A stretch of DNA of 22,974 bases from an uncultured Dorea sp. (GCA_910579015.1 CAJTRO010000037.1:1-22974); one strand, 5' to 3'; shown: positions 7,307 to 15,512, counted from the stretch's first letter. Made by a program: numbers and translations. The notes: generated by a model from the letters alone, not told the origin.

Positions 7307-7990
7307 ATGAAGATGGACAGCGGTGAGATACTGGTGGTAGAGGATCTGGTGAAATATTATGGTGCGGGGGAGAACCTGGTCCGGGCGGTGGACCATACAT
7401 GCCTTCAGATAGAGAGGGGAAAGTTCACGGCGATCGTTGGACGTTCGGGTTCCGGCAAGTCAACGCTTCTGCATCTGATCGGCGGGCTGGACCGGCCGGA
7501 TGAAGGGAAGGTGTGGATAGAGGGAAAGGATATCTTTGCTCTTAAGGATGAGAGGCTGGCAGAATTTCGAAGGAAGAAGATCGGGTTCATTTTCCAGGAT
7601 TACAACCTGATCCCCTCGCTGAATGTGTGGGAGAATATCGTGCTGCCCCTGGGGCTTGATAACCGGAAGGTGAAACGGCAGGATGTCAGGGAGGTGCTCG
7701 AGAAGATTGGCCTTACGGATAAGGAAGAGACCATGCCGGATGCGCTGTCGGGAGGGCAGAAGCAGAGGACGGCGATCGCCAGGGCGCTGGTGACACGTCC
7801 GGCGATCATCCTGGCAGATGAGCCTACAGGGAATCTGGATTCACAGACAGAACTGGAAGTGATGAGCCTGCTGAAGAACTGTGTGAAAGAGTTTGGACAG
7901 ACTCTGGTCATGATCACACACGACGAGATGATCGCGCAGATGGCGGACCGTGTGATCGAGGTCGCGGACGGTAAGGTGGTGAGCGACTGA
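7307..7990 (+). CDS. ABC transporter ATP-binding protein (MacB/LolD-like)
   Basis: A 227-residue nucleotide-binding subunit with all motifs intact: Walker A GRSGSGKST (45-53), Q-loop FQDYNL, signature LSGGQKQR, Walker B IILADEPTGNLD and H-loop ITHDE. DEPTGNLD and GLDRPDEG are typical of the subfamily that works with FtsX-type permeases (LolD, MacB, BceA). TGGAGG lies about 7 bp before the ATG. Its stop overlaps the permease start by one base (TGATG), so the two are translated together. It powers the permease in exporting or removing an envelope-acting compound; the substrate is not evident. Confidence 0.92.
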   Translation: MKMDSGEILVVEDLVKYYGAGENLVRAVDHTCLQIERGKFTAIVGRSGSGKSTLLHLIGGLDRPDEGKVWIEGKDIFALKDERLAEFRRKKIGFIFQDYNLIPSLNVWENIVLPLGLDNRKVKRQDVREVLEKIGLTDKEETMPDALSGGQKQRTAIARALVTRPAIILADEPTGNLDSQTELEVMSLLKNCVKEFGQTLVMITHDEMIAQMADRVIEVADGKVVSD

Positions 7991-10455
7991 TGAAGATGAC
8001 AACGAGAATCGCATTTAATAATATGAAATACTATAAGAGCAGGAATATCCTGATCGGGATTGCGGTCATCCTGACGACCATGCTGCTGCTGGTGGTCCCT
8101 TTGGTGGGAAGAGGGATGATAAAGCTCCAGTTTGCGGTGACAGACAGACTGTATCCGGCATGGCACGCCCTTTACAGGAATGTGGACGAGGAGACGGTAC
8201 GCAAGATGGCGGTGCACCATGACATATTAAGGTACGGCCTTCGAAGCGACGCGGGATATATGAGTCTTGATGACGCTTCCGTTGGTATGATATATATAGA
8301 TGAAACCGGTACGCAATTGTATAAGATGGAGCTTTTGGCGGGAACGTTTCCCGCGCGGGAGGACGAGATTGTAGTATCGCAGGGGATTCTTAAGGAGCTT
8401 GGGCAAGAGGGTGATATCGGAGATACGATCACCGTTCCTTATCAGATTTTCAGGGGTGGAGAGCTTGACCTGACACAGCAGAAGGAGTTTCGGATCTGCG
8501 GTTTTCTTGAAGACAGCGAGGCAAACTATGAGAAGAGAATGTATACGTCGCTGATATCAGAATCATTTTTGAAAAATGAGGTCCCGGAAAGTGAGGTCGC
8601 ATACCGCTTCCTGTTTCAGATTGCTGATGAGGGGCTGACTGCCACGGATGAGATTGAAGACAGGATCAAGAATATTGCACAGCAGTTTGATATTCCGGAA
8701 AAGGAGATGAATATTAATCACGAGTATCTGATGGCAAATTATGTGGATCCGGTCATGGTTCCGGCGATCATCATGATCATGGCTGTCGTTGTACTGGCAG
8801 GGGTGATCACGATATACAGTATTTATTATGTATCTATGAATCAGAGGGTACAGGAGTTTGGCCGGATGAAAGCCATCGGGGGCACAAAGCGCCAGATCAG
8901 GCAGATTGTTCTGCGGGAGGGATTATGTGTTGCCTTGTTTACGATCCCGGCCGGACTTCTGATTGGTACGTTCATATCCTGGGGAACGATGAAATGGTTC
9001 TTTAGATACGCAGTTTCCGAATCGAATGAACAATTCGTAGAGACGGCAATGGATATTTTGGAGAGTGGCGGGGTGGATCTGTATTGCTGGTGGGTATATC
9101 TGCTCGCGTGTGCAGTGACGTTATGTACGGTGTATTTTTCGCTTGTCAGACCGATGCATCTGGCGTCAAAAGTCTCTGAGGTGGAAGCGATGCGTATGCA
9201 GACTGCGGGAAAGAAGCGAAGGAGCAGGCGGAAGGGGTATGAATTCCTGTCTGTTGGACGTCTGACTGTAAGAAATCTTACGGAGAATAAAAAGAAGAGT
9301 GCAGTCACGATCCTCTCCATGGCGGCTACGGGAATATTCCTGATGGTGACAGCCACCGTCCTGTCCTGTGCCGATCCGCGGGAGAGCGCCGACAATACTC
9401 TTGTGGGGCAGTATGAGATTTCACCTGTCATAGAAGAGAATAATAAGGAGCATCCGGAAAGGAGATGGTCTGAGATCCAGAAGGATAATCCGCTGAACGA
9501 GACGCTGAGACGGCAGATAGAGGAGCTTTCCGGCGTGGAGAGGGTAGATGCATTTTCTGTTCTCAGGATAGCCGGAGGCACATTTTCAGAAGAGGAGTAT
9601 CAGGCGGTCAATGGTGTTCCGAAGGAGTATGCGAAAGAGCTTGAGCGGGGCATCACAGAAGGAGGGGTGACCTACGAGGAATTAAAATCAGGAGACAAGG
9701 TGATTGTTGACAGCGCGCTTCTGCACTGGCATCCGGAGCTTAAGACGGGAGATAAGCTGAACCTGACGATCAGCGACGGCAGCCGGACGTTTGAAAAGGA
9801 GGTTGAGATTGCGGCAATAGGGGAGTACGGGAGCGGTTTTTCAAATTATAATTATCTGATCATGGCGAAGGAGGCTGTGGACCGGATGAGCGAGTATAAT
9901 TCCGACAACTATTTCCATGTGATTGCTGATAAGGATTATGACGAGACGCTTGAGCAGAAGCTTGATGAAATCGTGAGATCGTCCGAAAGAGTGGAGATGC
10001 GGACCTGGAAAGCCGCGTATGAGGAGTGGAAAGCAGCACTGGGAATAACAAGAGGGGTGTGTTATGCGTTCCTTGGTATCCTGGGCGTGATCAGTGTGAT
10101 GAACCTGATCAACACTATGATCAACAGCGTGCATGTACGGAAGAAGGAGCTGGGGATGATGCAGGCGATCGGGATGTCGGATTCACAGCTTATGAAGATG
10201 CTCCAGCTGGAAGGACTGTTCTATACAGCCGGTACGCTGGTGATCTCAGTGGGGCTTGGAAGCCTTGTCGGATATCCGGTATTTCTGTATGCGAAAAGGA
10301 ACGGGATGTTTAATATCTCGAATTATCACTATCCGGTGACGACGGCTGTGACGGTGACGGTGGTACTGCTGGTGGTGCAGATTGTGCTGACGGCGGGGAT
10401 ATCCAGGTCTGTGAGGAAGAATTCGCTGATTGAGCGGATACGGTTCAGTGAATAG
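7990..10455 (+). CDS. FtsX-type ABC transporter permease, eight membrane segments
   Basis: An 821-residue permease built as two similar halves, each with an N-terminal membrane segment, a large external domain and three membrane segments. Predicted segments are near residues 19-41, 257-281, 311-333, 366-387, 436-458, 683-710, 739-767 and 781-806. After segments 2 and 6 come the FtsX hallmarks: VQEFGRMKAIGGTKRQI and VRKKELGMMQAIGMSDSQL. External domains are about 215 and 225 residues. This two-half layout differs from the ten-segment BceB type and is closer to general MacB/FtsX permeases found beside two-component systems in Clostridia. It is translationally coupled to the ATPase. A role in antimicrobial peptide resistance or lipid/lipoprotein handling is inferred from context only. 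Confidence 0.88.
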   Translation: MKMTTRIAFNNMKYYKSRNILIGIAVILTTMLLLVVPLVGRGMIKLQFAVTDRLYPAWHALYRNVDEETVRKMAVHHDILRYGLRSDAGYMSLDDASVGMIYIDETGTQLYKMELLAGTFPAREDEIVVSQGILKELGQEGDIGDTITVPYQIFRGGELDLTQQKEFRICGFLEDSEANYEKRMYTSLISESFLKNEVPESEVAYRFLFQIADEGLTATDEIEDRIKNIAQQFDIPEKEMNINHEYLMANYVDPVMVPAIIMIMAVVVLAGVITIYSIYYVSMNQRVQEFGRMKAIGGTKRQIRQIVLREGLCVALFTIPAGLLIGTFISWGTMKWFFRYAVSESNEQFVETAMDILESGGVDLYCWWVYLLACAVTLCTVYFSLVRPMHLASKVSEVEAMRMQTAGKKRRSRRKGYEFLSVGRLTVRNLTENKKKSAVTILSMAATGIFLMVTATVLSCADPRESADNTLVGQYEISPVIEENNKEHPERRWSEIQKDNPLNETLRRQIEELSGVERVDAFSVLRIAGGTFSEEEYQAVNGVPKEYAKELERGITEGGVTYEELKSGDKVIVDSALLHWHPELKTGDKLNLTISDGSRTFEKEVEIAAIGEYGSGFSNYNYLIMAKEAVDRMSEYNSDNYFHVIADKDYDETLEQKLDEIVRSSERVEMRTWKAAYEEWKAALGITRGVCYAFLGILGVISVMNLINTMINSVHVRKKELGMMQAIGMSDSQLMKMLQLEGLFYTAGTLVISVGLGSLVGYPVFLYAKRNGMFNISNYHYPVTTAVTVTVVLLVVQIVLTAGISRSVRKNSLIERIRFSE

Positions 10456-10481
10456 TGATCGGTAATAGTTCAGTCTTCCGG

Positions 10482-10510
10482 TTGTGTTTCCCGACTTTTT
10501 TATGTATACT
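10482..10510 (+). promoter_or_regulatory. Promoter upstream of the AraC-type regulator
   Basis: TTGTGT (10482-10487), 17-bp spacer, TATACT (10505-10510). RNA starting near 10517 would run through the hairpin at 10545-10563 before reaching the coding region. Confidence 0.5.
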
Positions 10511-10544
10511 GAAAATATCTGAAGCTGCCGGAAGATAACAGGAG

Positions 10545-10567
10545 CCGTCTGAGAATCAGGCGGTTTT
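10545..10567 (+). terminator. Intrinsic terminator or attenuator in the araC-type leader
   Basis: CCGTCTGA (10545-10552) and TCAGGCGG (10556-10563) form an 8-bp stem with a GAA loop, followed by TTTT. It could end the ABC operon 90 bp upstream or attenuate the regulator gene. The right arm TCAGGCGGT recurs at 10616-10624, so the left arm could pair with either copy. Confidence 0.6.
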
Positions 10568-10650
10568 CTGTATGGATGAAATCTGTGCCCGTGAAAGGCC
10601 GGCGCCGGAATATCATCAGGCGGTATGCCGGCGGGGAAGGAGAATATGAA

Positions 10651-11772
10651 TTGACGTTATCCGAGTTATGCACGTATATTACCACAACTGAAACCAGTCC
10701 CCTTCCTTCGGGGCACAGGCTTGGCTCCCGGCTGGTGTGTCCGGAGTATTCGAAGGCATCCCCGGAGGTTAAGACTTATCCGCTCTTACAGCGGGAGCGG
10801 ATCTTTGCCCTGTGCTGGACGATCGGGAACAGTCCGCAGGATGAAGGGAAGCCCAGAGAAGGAGCTGTATGCAAGGATGAGGTGAAGAGCCCGTCCGCCC
10901 GGACGGTACATGCGGCTCTCTGTCCTGCGCCTCAGCCATTCTGCTATTGGCTTGATTATCTGCCGGGGGAGAAGACACAGCTTCATACACATGATTATAT
11001 TGAACTGGCGTATGTGGTGGAGGGGAAATTCCGCCAGAGGATCCTGGGACGGGATATTGTGTTTGGGAGGGGAGAACTGTGCCTGATCGACAAGAACTGC
11101 CTGCATCAGGATTATCTGCTGGATGAGCCTGCGGCAATCCTGTTCCTGGGGATTGCCAACGATATGTTCGCGGAGATCATGGATGAGAATGTCACCACGC
11201 AGAAGATCATTTCATTTTTGCAGTCCGCCCTGTTGAAGCGGAAGGATCTGCAACAGTATCTGCATTTTCGCGCGGGATCTGACACTGGCGCGGCGGCAGA
11301 GCTTGAGTACTGTCTCTGTCTTCTGTTGAAGGAACTGCATGACAGAGAGGTGGGTTCTTCTTATATCTGTAAGGGGCTTCTGCTTCGGATCTTTCGGATC
11401 ATCAGCGCCAGATATGAATTCTCGCTCTCGAAGGAGGAGCGTAAGACCATGAACTGGATCATATTTGAAGAGATCTCGGATTATATCAGGAGCCATTATG
11501 CCACGGTTACGATCCAGGAGCTTGTCAGGGAATTTCATTTTCAGGAGGATTATTTTAACCGGCTCATAAAGAGCAAGACCGGACTTACGTACTCGGCCTA
11601 TGTCCAGCAGATCCGGCTTGAACGCGCGGAGCATATGCTTACGGCGTCGGACAGGAGTATAGAAGAAATCAGTGAGATGGCCGGATATCATAACAAAGGA
11701 TATTTCTATAAGATATTTCAGGAAAAATACGGCATGACACCGGCGAAGTACCGGAAGCGGGGACAGATGTAG
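10651..11772 (+). CDS. AraC-family transcriptional regulator, probable arabinose operon regulator
   Basis: About 373 residues from TTG 10651, chosen because AAGGAG (10637-10642) sits 8 bp upstream. An ATG at 10576 gives 398 residues but has no ribosome site and lies just after the terminator hairpin. The middle has a cupin-like sensor segment (PGEKTQLHTHDYIELAYVVEG, written here as family evidence). The last 100 residues carry two helix-turn-helix motifs (TIQELVREFHFQEDYFNRLI and SIEEISEMAGYHNKGYFYKI) and the AraC-family ending GMTPAKYRKRG. Location 0.5 kb before araA suggests control of arabinose use, although the best known Firmicute arabinose regulators are AraR of the GntR/LacI type. The ligand and sites are unverified. 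Confidence 0.82.
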   Translation: MTLSELCTYITTTETSPLPSGHRLGSRLVCPEYSKASPEVKTYPLLQRERIFALCWTIGNSPQDEGKPREGAVCKDEVKSPSARTVHAALCPAPQPFCYWLDYLPGEKTQLHTHDYIELAYVVEGKFRQRILGRDIVFGRGELCLIDKNCLHQDYLLDEPAAILFLGIANDMFAEIMDENVTTQKIISFLQSALLKRKDLQQYLHFRAGSDTGAAAELEYCLCLLLKELHDREVGSSYICKGLLLRIFRIISARYEFSLSKEERKTMNWIIFEEISDYIRSHYATVTIQELVREFHFQEDYFNRLIKSKTGLTYSAYVQQIRLERAEHMLTASDRSIEEISEMAGYHNKGYFYKIFQEKYGMTPAKYRKRGQM

Positions 11773-11818
11773 GCTTTTGAGGGATCATGGCTGTCGAAAG
11801 TTGTCGAAGGCTTATGTA

Positions 11819-11847
11819 TTGTCGCTATTTGCCGAGCCGGGTATAAT
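11819..11847 (+). promoter_or_regulatory. Promoter of the small toxin-like gene
   Basis: TTGTCG (11819-11824), 17-bp spacer, perfect TATAAT (11842-11847). Upstream, TGTCGAA is repeated at 11792-11798 and 11802-11808. Predicted transcript from about 11854 to the terminator ending near 12065, roughly 210 nt. Confidence 0.65.
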
Positions 11848-11884
11848 AAATATGTTACCGCCCCTATACCGGGACAGGAAGGGG

Positions 11885-11916
11885 GTGTTAGTGTGGAAAT
11901 TCTATGTTCTTTTTAT
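11885..11916 (+). repeat. Direct repeat copy 1 (toxin ribosome-site edge, start codon and first codons)
   Basis: This 32-nt segment is repeated at 12067-12096 with two mismatches and a 2-nt gap (28 of 32 aligned columns identical). It spans the edge of the ribosome site through codon 8 of the small ORF. Confidence 0.75.
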
Positions 11917-11979
11917 GTCGCTGTCACGGCTGGTGTAGTGTGTCACTGCATCATCAAGTGGTTGGACGGCGATTGGTAA
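11893..11979 (+). CDS. 28-residue hydrophobic peptide, candidate Fst-like type I toxin
   Basis: GTG 11893 to TAA 11977-11979 encodes MEILCSFYVAVTAGVVCHCI followed by IKWLDGDW: one membrane-spanning segment and a short charged tail with a WLD motif. AGGAAGGGGG (11876-11885) sits 7 bp upstream. Fst/Ldr-family toxins such as PepA1 have the same plan, with a short hydrophobic helix and then a WL-containing tail. The surroundings fit a par-like locus: strong own promoter, 12023-12059 palindromic terminator, convergent promoter on the minus strand, and a second copy of the start region at 12067-12096. CCCCT at 11861-11865 can pair with AGGGGG of the ribosome site, which would restrain translation. 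Toxicity is inferred, not shown. Confidence 0.65.
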   Translation: MEILCSFYVAVTAGVVCHCIIKWLDGDW

Positions 11980-12022
11980 ACGGTAGCCGGCCCAGACGGA
12001 AGACCTCACCGTAAAAGAGGAA

Positions 12023-12059
12023 GAATCCCCGAATGTACTAGCGATACATTCGGGGATTC
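12023..12059. terminator. Shared bidirectional intrinsic terminator
   Basis: A perfect 15-bp stem (12023-12037 with 12045-12059) and a 7-nt loop. On the plus strand GTTCTTTGTGTT follows; on the minus strand TTCCTCTTTT follows. It can end both the toxin mRNA and the convergent antisense RNA. Confidence 0.85.
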
Positions 12060-12066
12060 GTTCTTT

Positions 12067-12096
12067 GTGTTACTGTGGAATCTTTGTTCTTTTTAT
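12067..12096 (+). repeat. Direct repeat copy 2 (antisense RNA side)
   Basis: Near-copy of 11885-11916, located beyond the shared terminator. On the minus strand it forms the 5' segment of the candidate antisense RNA. It encodes no peptide of its own that continues like the toxin. Confidence 0.75.
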
Positions 12097-12104
12097 CTGA
12101 GGGC

Positions 12105-12133
12105 ATTATAGCATATGTAATTTTAGAATGCAA
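12105..12133 (-). promoter_or_regulatory. Promoter of the antisense RNA
   Basis: On the minus strand TTGCAT (12133-12128), 17-bp spacer, perfect TATAAT (12110-12105) with an extended TGC just before it. It points toward the small ORF and is stronger by eye than the toxin promoter. Confidence 0.7.
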
Positions 12134-12219
12134 GATTCATTTTTAATTAGTTTAATAAAAAGTAATCGTTTTAAAGTCGGATTAGGTAACTTTTTCATCA
12201 AATCAGCAGAGTTATGCAC

Positions 12220-12249
12220 TTGTGAAAAGGTCATTCATTTCTTTATAAT
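12220..12249 (+). promoter_or_regulatory. araA promoter
   Basis: TTGTGA (12220-12225), 18-bp spacer, TATAAT (12244-12249), 51 bp before araA. Upstream, an interrupted dyad (12157-12167 with 12180-12195) could be a regulator site; this is weak. Confidence 0.55.
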
Positions 12250-12300
12250 ATAAGCAGATAATCAATTCAGATCCATTTTCAAGAAAGAGAGGAAATCAAT

Positions 12301-13800
12301 ATGTTAAAATCAAAGAATTACCAGTTCTGGTTCTGCACAGGTTCGCAGGATTTATATGGGGATGTGTGTCTGGCACATGTGGCAGAGCATTCACAGAAGA
12401 TCGTGGAGGCGCTGAACGCGTCCGGGAACCTTCCGTATGAGGTGGTATGGAAACCGACGCTGATTACGAACGAACTGATCAGGAAGACATTGAATGAGGC
12501 GAATACGGATGAGAACTGCGCGGGAGTGATCACCTGGATGCATACGTTCTCACCGGCGAAGTCATGGATCCTGGGGTTGCAGGAATACAGAAAGCCGCTT
12601 CTTCATTTCCACACACAGTTTAACCGCGAGATTCCGTATGACACCATCGACATGGATTTCATGAATGAGAACCAGGCGGCACACGGAGACCGGGAATACG
12701 GCCACATTTTCAGCCGTCTTGGCATGGAGCGTAAGGTCATTATGGGATACTGGGAGGATGCGGACATCCAGAAGAAGATTGGTTCATGGATGCGCACGGC
12801 TGTCGGCGTGATCGAGAGCAGCCATATCCGCGTCATGAGGATTGCGGATAATATGAGGAATGTGGCCGTTACCGAGGGGGATAAGGTAGAGGCGCAGATC
12901 AAGTTCGGATGGGAGATCGACGCATATCCGGTCAATGAGATCGCGGCAGAAGTAGAGTCTGTTTCCAAAGGAGATATTGACGCGCTGGTTGAAGAATATT
13001 ATGATAAGTATGAGATACTGCTGGAAGGAAGAGATGAGAAGGAGTTCAGAGAGCATGTGGCGGTACAGGCCGGGATTGAGATCGGATTCGAGAGATTCTT
13101 AGAGGCGAAGAACTATCAGGCGATCGTGACGCATTTCGGGGATCTTGGAAGCCTGAGGCAGTTACCGGGCCTGGCGATCCAGAGACTGATGGAGAAGGGG
13201 TACGGATTCGCTGGTGAGGGCGACTGGAAGACGGCCGCTATGGTGCGTCTCATGAAGATCATGACACAGGGCATGAAGGATGCGAAGGGAACTTCATTCA
13301 TGGAAGATTACACGTATAATCTGGTGCCGGGAAAGGAAGGGATCTTGCAGGCGCATATGCTTGAGGTATGTCCGTCCGTCGCAGAGGGAAAGATCAGCAT
13401 CAAGGAACAGCCTCTTTCTATGGGAGACAGAGAGGATCCGGCAAGACTTGTATTCACATCCAAGACAGGTCCGGCGATTGCAACGTCTCTTATTGACCTT
13501 GGGGACAGATTCCGTCTGATCATCAATGATGTGGATTGTAAGAAGGTGGAGAAGCCCATGCCGAAGCTTCCGGTTGCAACCGCATTCTGGACGCCGCAGC
13601 CGAATCTTCAGACAGGGGCGGAGGCATGGATCCTCGCAGGCGGCGCACACCACACAGCATTCTCTTATGACCTGACTTCCGAACAGATGGGCGACTGGGC
13701 GGCATGTATGGGTATCGAGGCTGTCTATATCGACAGAGATACGACGATCCGCCAGTTCAGGAATGAACTGCTGTGGAATAGCGCCGTATACCGTAAGTAA
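12301..13800 (+). CDS. araA: L-arabinose isomerase
   Basis: A 499-residue cytoplasmic enzyme converting L-arabinose to L-ribulose, the usual length for AraA. The N-terminus has the family segment WFCTGSQDLYG. Catalytic and metal residues are visible in order: Glu in GFAGEGDWKTA, Glu in SFMEDYTYN, His in QAHMLEVCPS and His in GGAHHTAFS, matching the E, E, H, H set of the Escherichia coli enzyme. GAGAGG lies 8 bp before the ATG. It is the first gene of a three-gene operon with the kinase (77 bp gap) and epimerase, and is probably controlled by the AraC-type regulator upstream. The coding region appears intact. Confidence 0.96.
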   Translation: MLKSKNYQFWFCTGSQDLYGDVCLAHVAEHSQKIVEALNASGNLPYEVVWKPTLITNELIRKTLNEANTDENCAGVITWMHTFSPAKSWILGLQEYRKPLLHFHTQFNREIPYDTIDMDFMNENQAAHGDREYGHIFSRLGMERKVIMGYWEDADIQKKIGSWMRTAVGVIESSHIRVMRIADNMRNVAVTEGDKVEAQIKFGWEIDAYPVNEIAAEVESVSKGDIDALVEEYYDKYEILLEGRDEKEFREHVAVQAGIEIGFERFLEAKNYQAIVTHFGDLGSLRQLPGLAIQRLMEKGYGFAGEGDWKTAAMVRLMKIMTQGMKDAKGTSFMEDYTYNLVPGKEGILQAHMLEVCPSVAEGKISIKEQPLSMGDREDPARLVFTSKTGPAIATSLIDLGDRFRLIINDVDCKKVEKPMPKLPVATAFWTPQPNLQTGAEAWILAGGAHHTAFSYDLTSEQMGDWAACMGIEAVYIDRDTTIRQFRNELLWNSAVYRK

Positions 13801-13877
13801 GCGGGATGCCGTAATGATTGCCGGGCGGACGCGGCGTCAGGTGCAGTTTACGGCATTTCAGAAGGAGGAGAGATAGT

Positions 13878-15473
13878 ATGAGCAATGTAAAGGAAGTAAT
13901 TGAGAGCGGCAGGGCTGTCCTTGGTATTGAACTGGGTTCAACCAGGATCAAGGCGGTGCTGATCGGCGAAGACCATGCGCCGATTGCGTCAGGTGACCAT
14001 GAGTGGGAGAACCGTCTCGAGAACGGGAACTGGACCTATTCTCTGGATGATATCTGGTCAGGCTTGCGTGACAGCTATAAGAATCTGGCGGCGGATGTGA
14101 AGGCCAGGTATGGCGTTACGCTTAAGAAGATCGGCTCCATCGGCTTCAGTGCGATGATGCACGGCTATATGGCTTTTGACAAGGACGGAGAGCTTCTGGT
14201 TCCGTTCCGTACCTGGAGGAATTCAACTACCGGTCCGGCGGCAGAGAAGCTGACAGAGCTGTTTCAGTATAATATCCCGCTTAGGTGGAGTATTGCGCAT
14301 CTTTATCAGGCTGTCCTGAATGGAGAAGATCATGTGAAGGATGTGGCGTATTTCACAACGCTTTCCGGATATATCCACTGGAAACTGACGGGGGAAAAGG
14401 CGCTTGGTATCGGCGATGCGTCCGGAATGTTCCCGATCGACATAGAGAAGAAGGATTTCAACGAGGAGATGATCCAAAAGTTCGACGAGCTGACAGCTGA
14501 CAGGAATTATCCGTGGAAATTAAGAGACATTATGCCTAAGGTCATGACGGCGGGAGAGACAGCCGGAACCCTGACAGAGGAGGGTGCGCGTCTTCTGGAT
14601 GAGAGCGGCAGCCTTGAGGCTGGTATTTTGCTGTGCCCGCCGGAGGGGGATGCCGGAACGGGTATGGCGGCGACCAACAGTGTCGCGCAGCGTACCGGTA
14701 ACGTGTCCGCCGGAACCAGCGTATTTGCCATGATCGTTCTTGAGAAGGAATTGAAGAAGGTATATCCGGAGATTGATCTTGTGACTACGCCGGACGGCAG
14801 TCTGGTTGCCATGGTACATGCCAACAACTGCACTTCGGACCTGAATGCATGGGTAGGCATTTTCAGAGAATTTGCTGAGAGCTTTGGGATCGAAGTGGAT
14901 ATGAACAAGTTGTTTGGAACGCTTTATAACAAGGCGCTGGAGGGGGATGCAGACTGCGGAGGGCTGTTGTCCTATGGTTACCTTTCCGGAGAATTCATTA
15001 CCGGCGTGGATGAAGGGCGTCCGCTGTTTGTCCGCTCGCCGGAGAGCAGGTTTAATCTGGCGAACTTCATGCGTGTCAATCTGTTTACCGCGCTTGGGGC
15101 TATCAAGGCGGGCATGGATCTGCTTCTGAAGGAAGAGGACGTGGCAATCGACTCTATCCTGGGGCACGGCGGTTTGTTCAAGACGAAGGGCGTAGGGCAG
15201 AGGATCCTTGCCGCGGCCATCAACGCACCGGTATCTGTCATGGAGACGGCGGGCGAGGGAGGCCCCTGGGGAATGGCGCTTCTGGCCGCTTATATGCTGA
15301 ATAAAGCCGATGGAGAGAGCCTTAAGGATTATCTGGCGGATAAGGTATTCGAAGGCAATGCGGGAAGCCGTATGGAGCCGGATGCGAGGGATGTAGAAGG
15401 GTACGAGGTGTTTATCGAGAGATATAAGAAGGGCGTGGCGATTGAGAAGGAAGCCATTAGAAGCCTGATTTAA
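13878..15473 (+). CDS. araB: FGGY-family carbohydrate kinase, probable L-ribulokinase
   Basis: 531 residues from ATG 13878, which has GGAGGAG 8 bp upstream; an earlier in-frame start at 13818 would add 20 unlike residues. The N-terminal FGGY domain has the phosphate-binding loop GIELGSTRIKAVLIG, and the sugar-binding region includes GFSAMMHGYM and FRTWRNSTTG. The C-terminal domain has TGNVSAGTSVFAM, LGHGGLFKTKG and ETAGEGGPWGMALLAAY. It should phosphorylate L-ribulose for the epimerase encoded next (39 bp gap). It is shorter than and does not look like classical AraB (about 560 residues). It may belong to the clostridial AraK type described in Clostridium acetobutylicum, so the symbol states the pathway role rather than proven orthology. 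Confidence 0.85.
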   Translation: MSNVKEVIESGRAVLGIELGSTRIKAVLIGEDHAPIASGDHEWENRLENGNWTYSLDDIWSGLRDSYKNLAADVKARYGVTLKKIGSIGFSAMMHGYMAFDKDGELLVPFRTWRNSTTGPAAEKLTELFQYNIPLRWSIAHLYQAVLNGEDHVKDVAYFTTLSGYIHWKLTGEKALGIGDASGMFPIDIEKKDFNEEMIQKFDELTADRNYPWKLRDIMPKVMTAGETAGTLTEEGARLLDESGSLEAGILLCPPEGDAGTGMAATNSVAQRTGNVSAGTSVFAMIVLEKELKKVYPEIDLVTTPDGSLVAMVHANNCTSDLNAWVGIFREFAESFGIEVDMNKLFGTLYNKALEGDADCGGLLSYGYLSGEFITGVDEGRPLFVRSPESRFNLANFMRVNLFTALGAIKAGMDLLLKEEDVAIDSILGHGGLFKTKGVGQRILAAAINAPVSVMETAGEGGPWGMALLAAYMLNKADGESLKDYLADKVFEGNAGSRMEPDARDVEGYEVFIERYKKGVAIEKEAIRSLI

Positions 15474-15512
15474 AACGGATCGGGCGTTATATATGCAGGA
15501 GGAGTTGGAATT

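Larger units (their letters stand above)
12012..12098 (-). ncRNA. Candidate antisense antitoxin RNA (RNA II-like)
   Basis: A minus-strand transcript from the promoter at 12105-12133 would start near 12098 and end after the stem 12059-12023 in the T-rich run TTCCTCTTTT, about 85 nt. Its 5' part is the complement of repeat copy 2 (12067-12096), so it can pair in trans with repeat copy 1 over the toxin start codon. Its 3' part is the complement of the shared terminator hairpin. This is the arrangement of RNA II in the Enterococcus par (Fst) locus. Length and expression are predicted only. Confidence 0.6.

Noticed and set aside
10576..10650. Upstream ATG extension of the AraC-type protein
   Set aside because: No ribosome site before the ATG at 10576, and the start lies right behind a terminator hairpin; TTG 10651 has AAGGAG at proper spacing.
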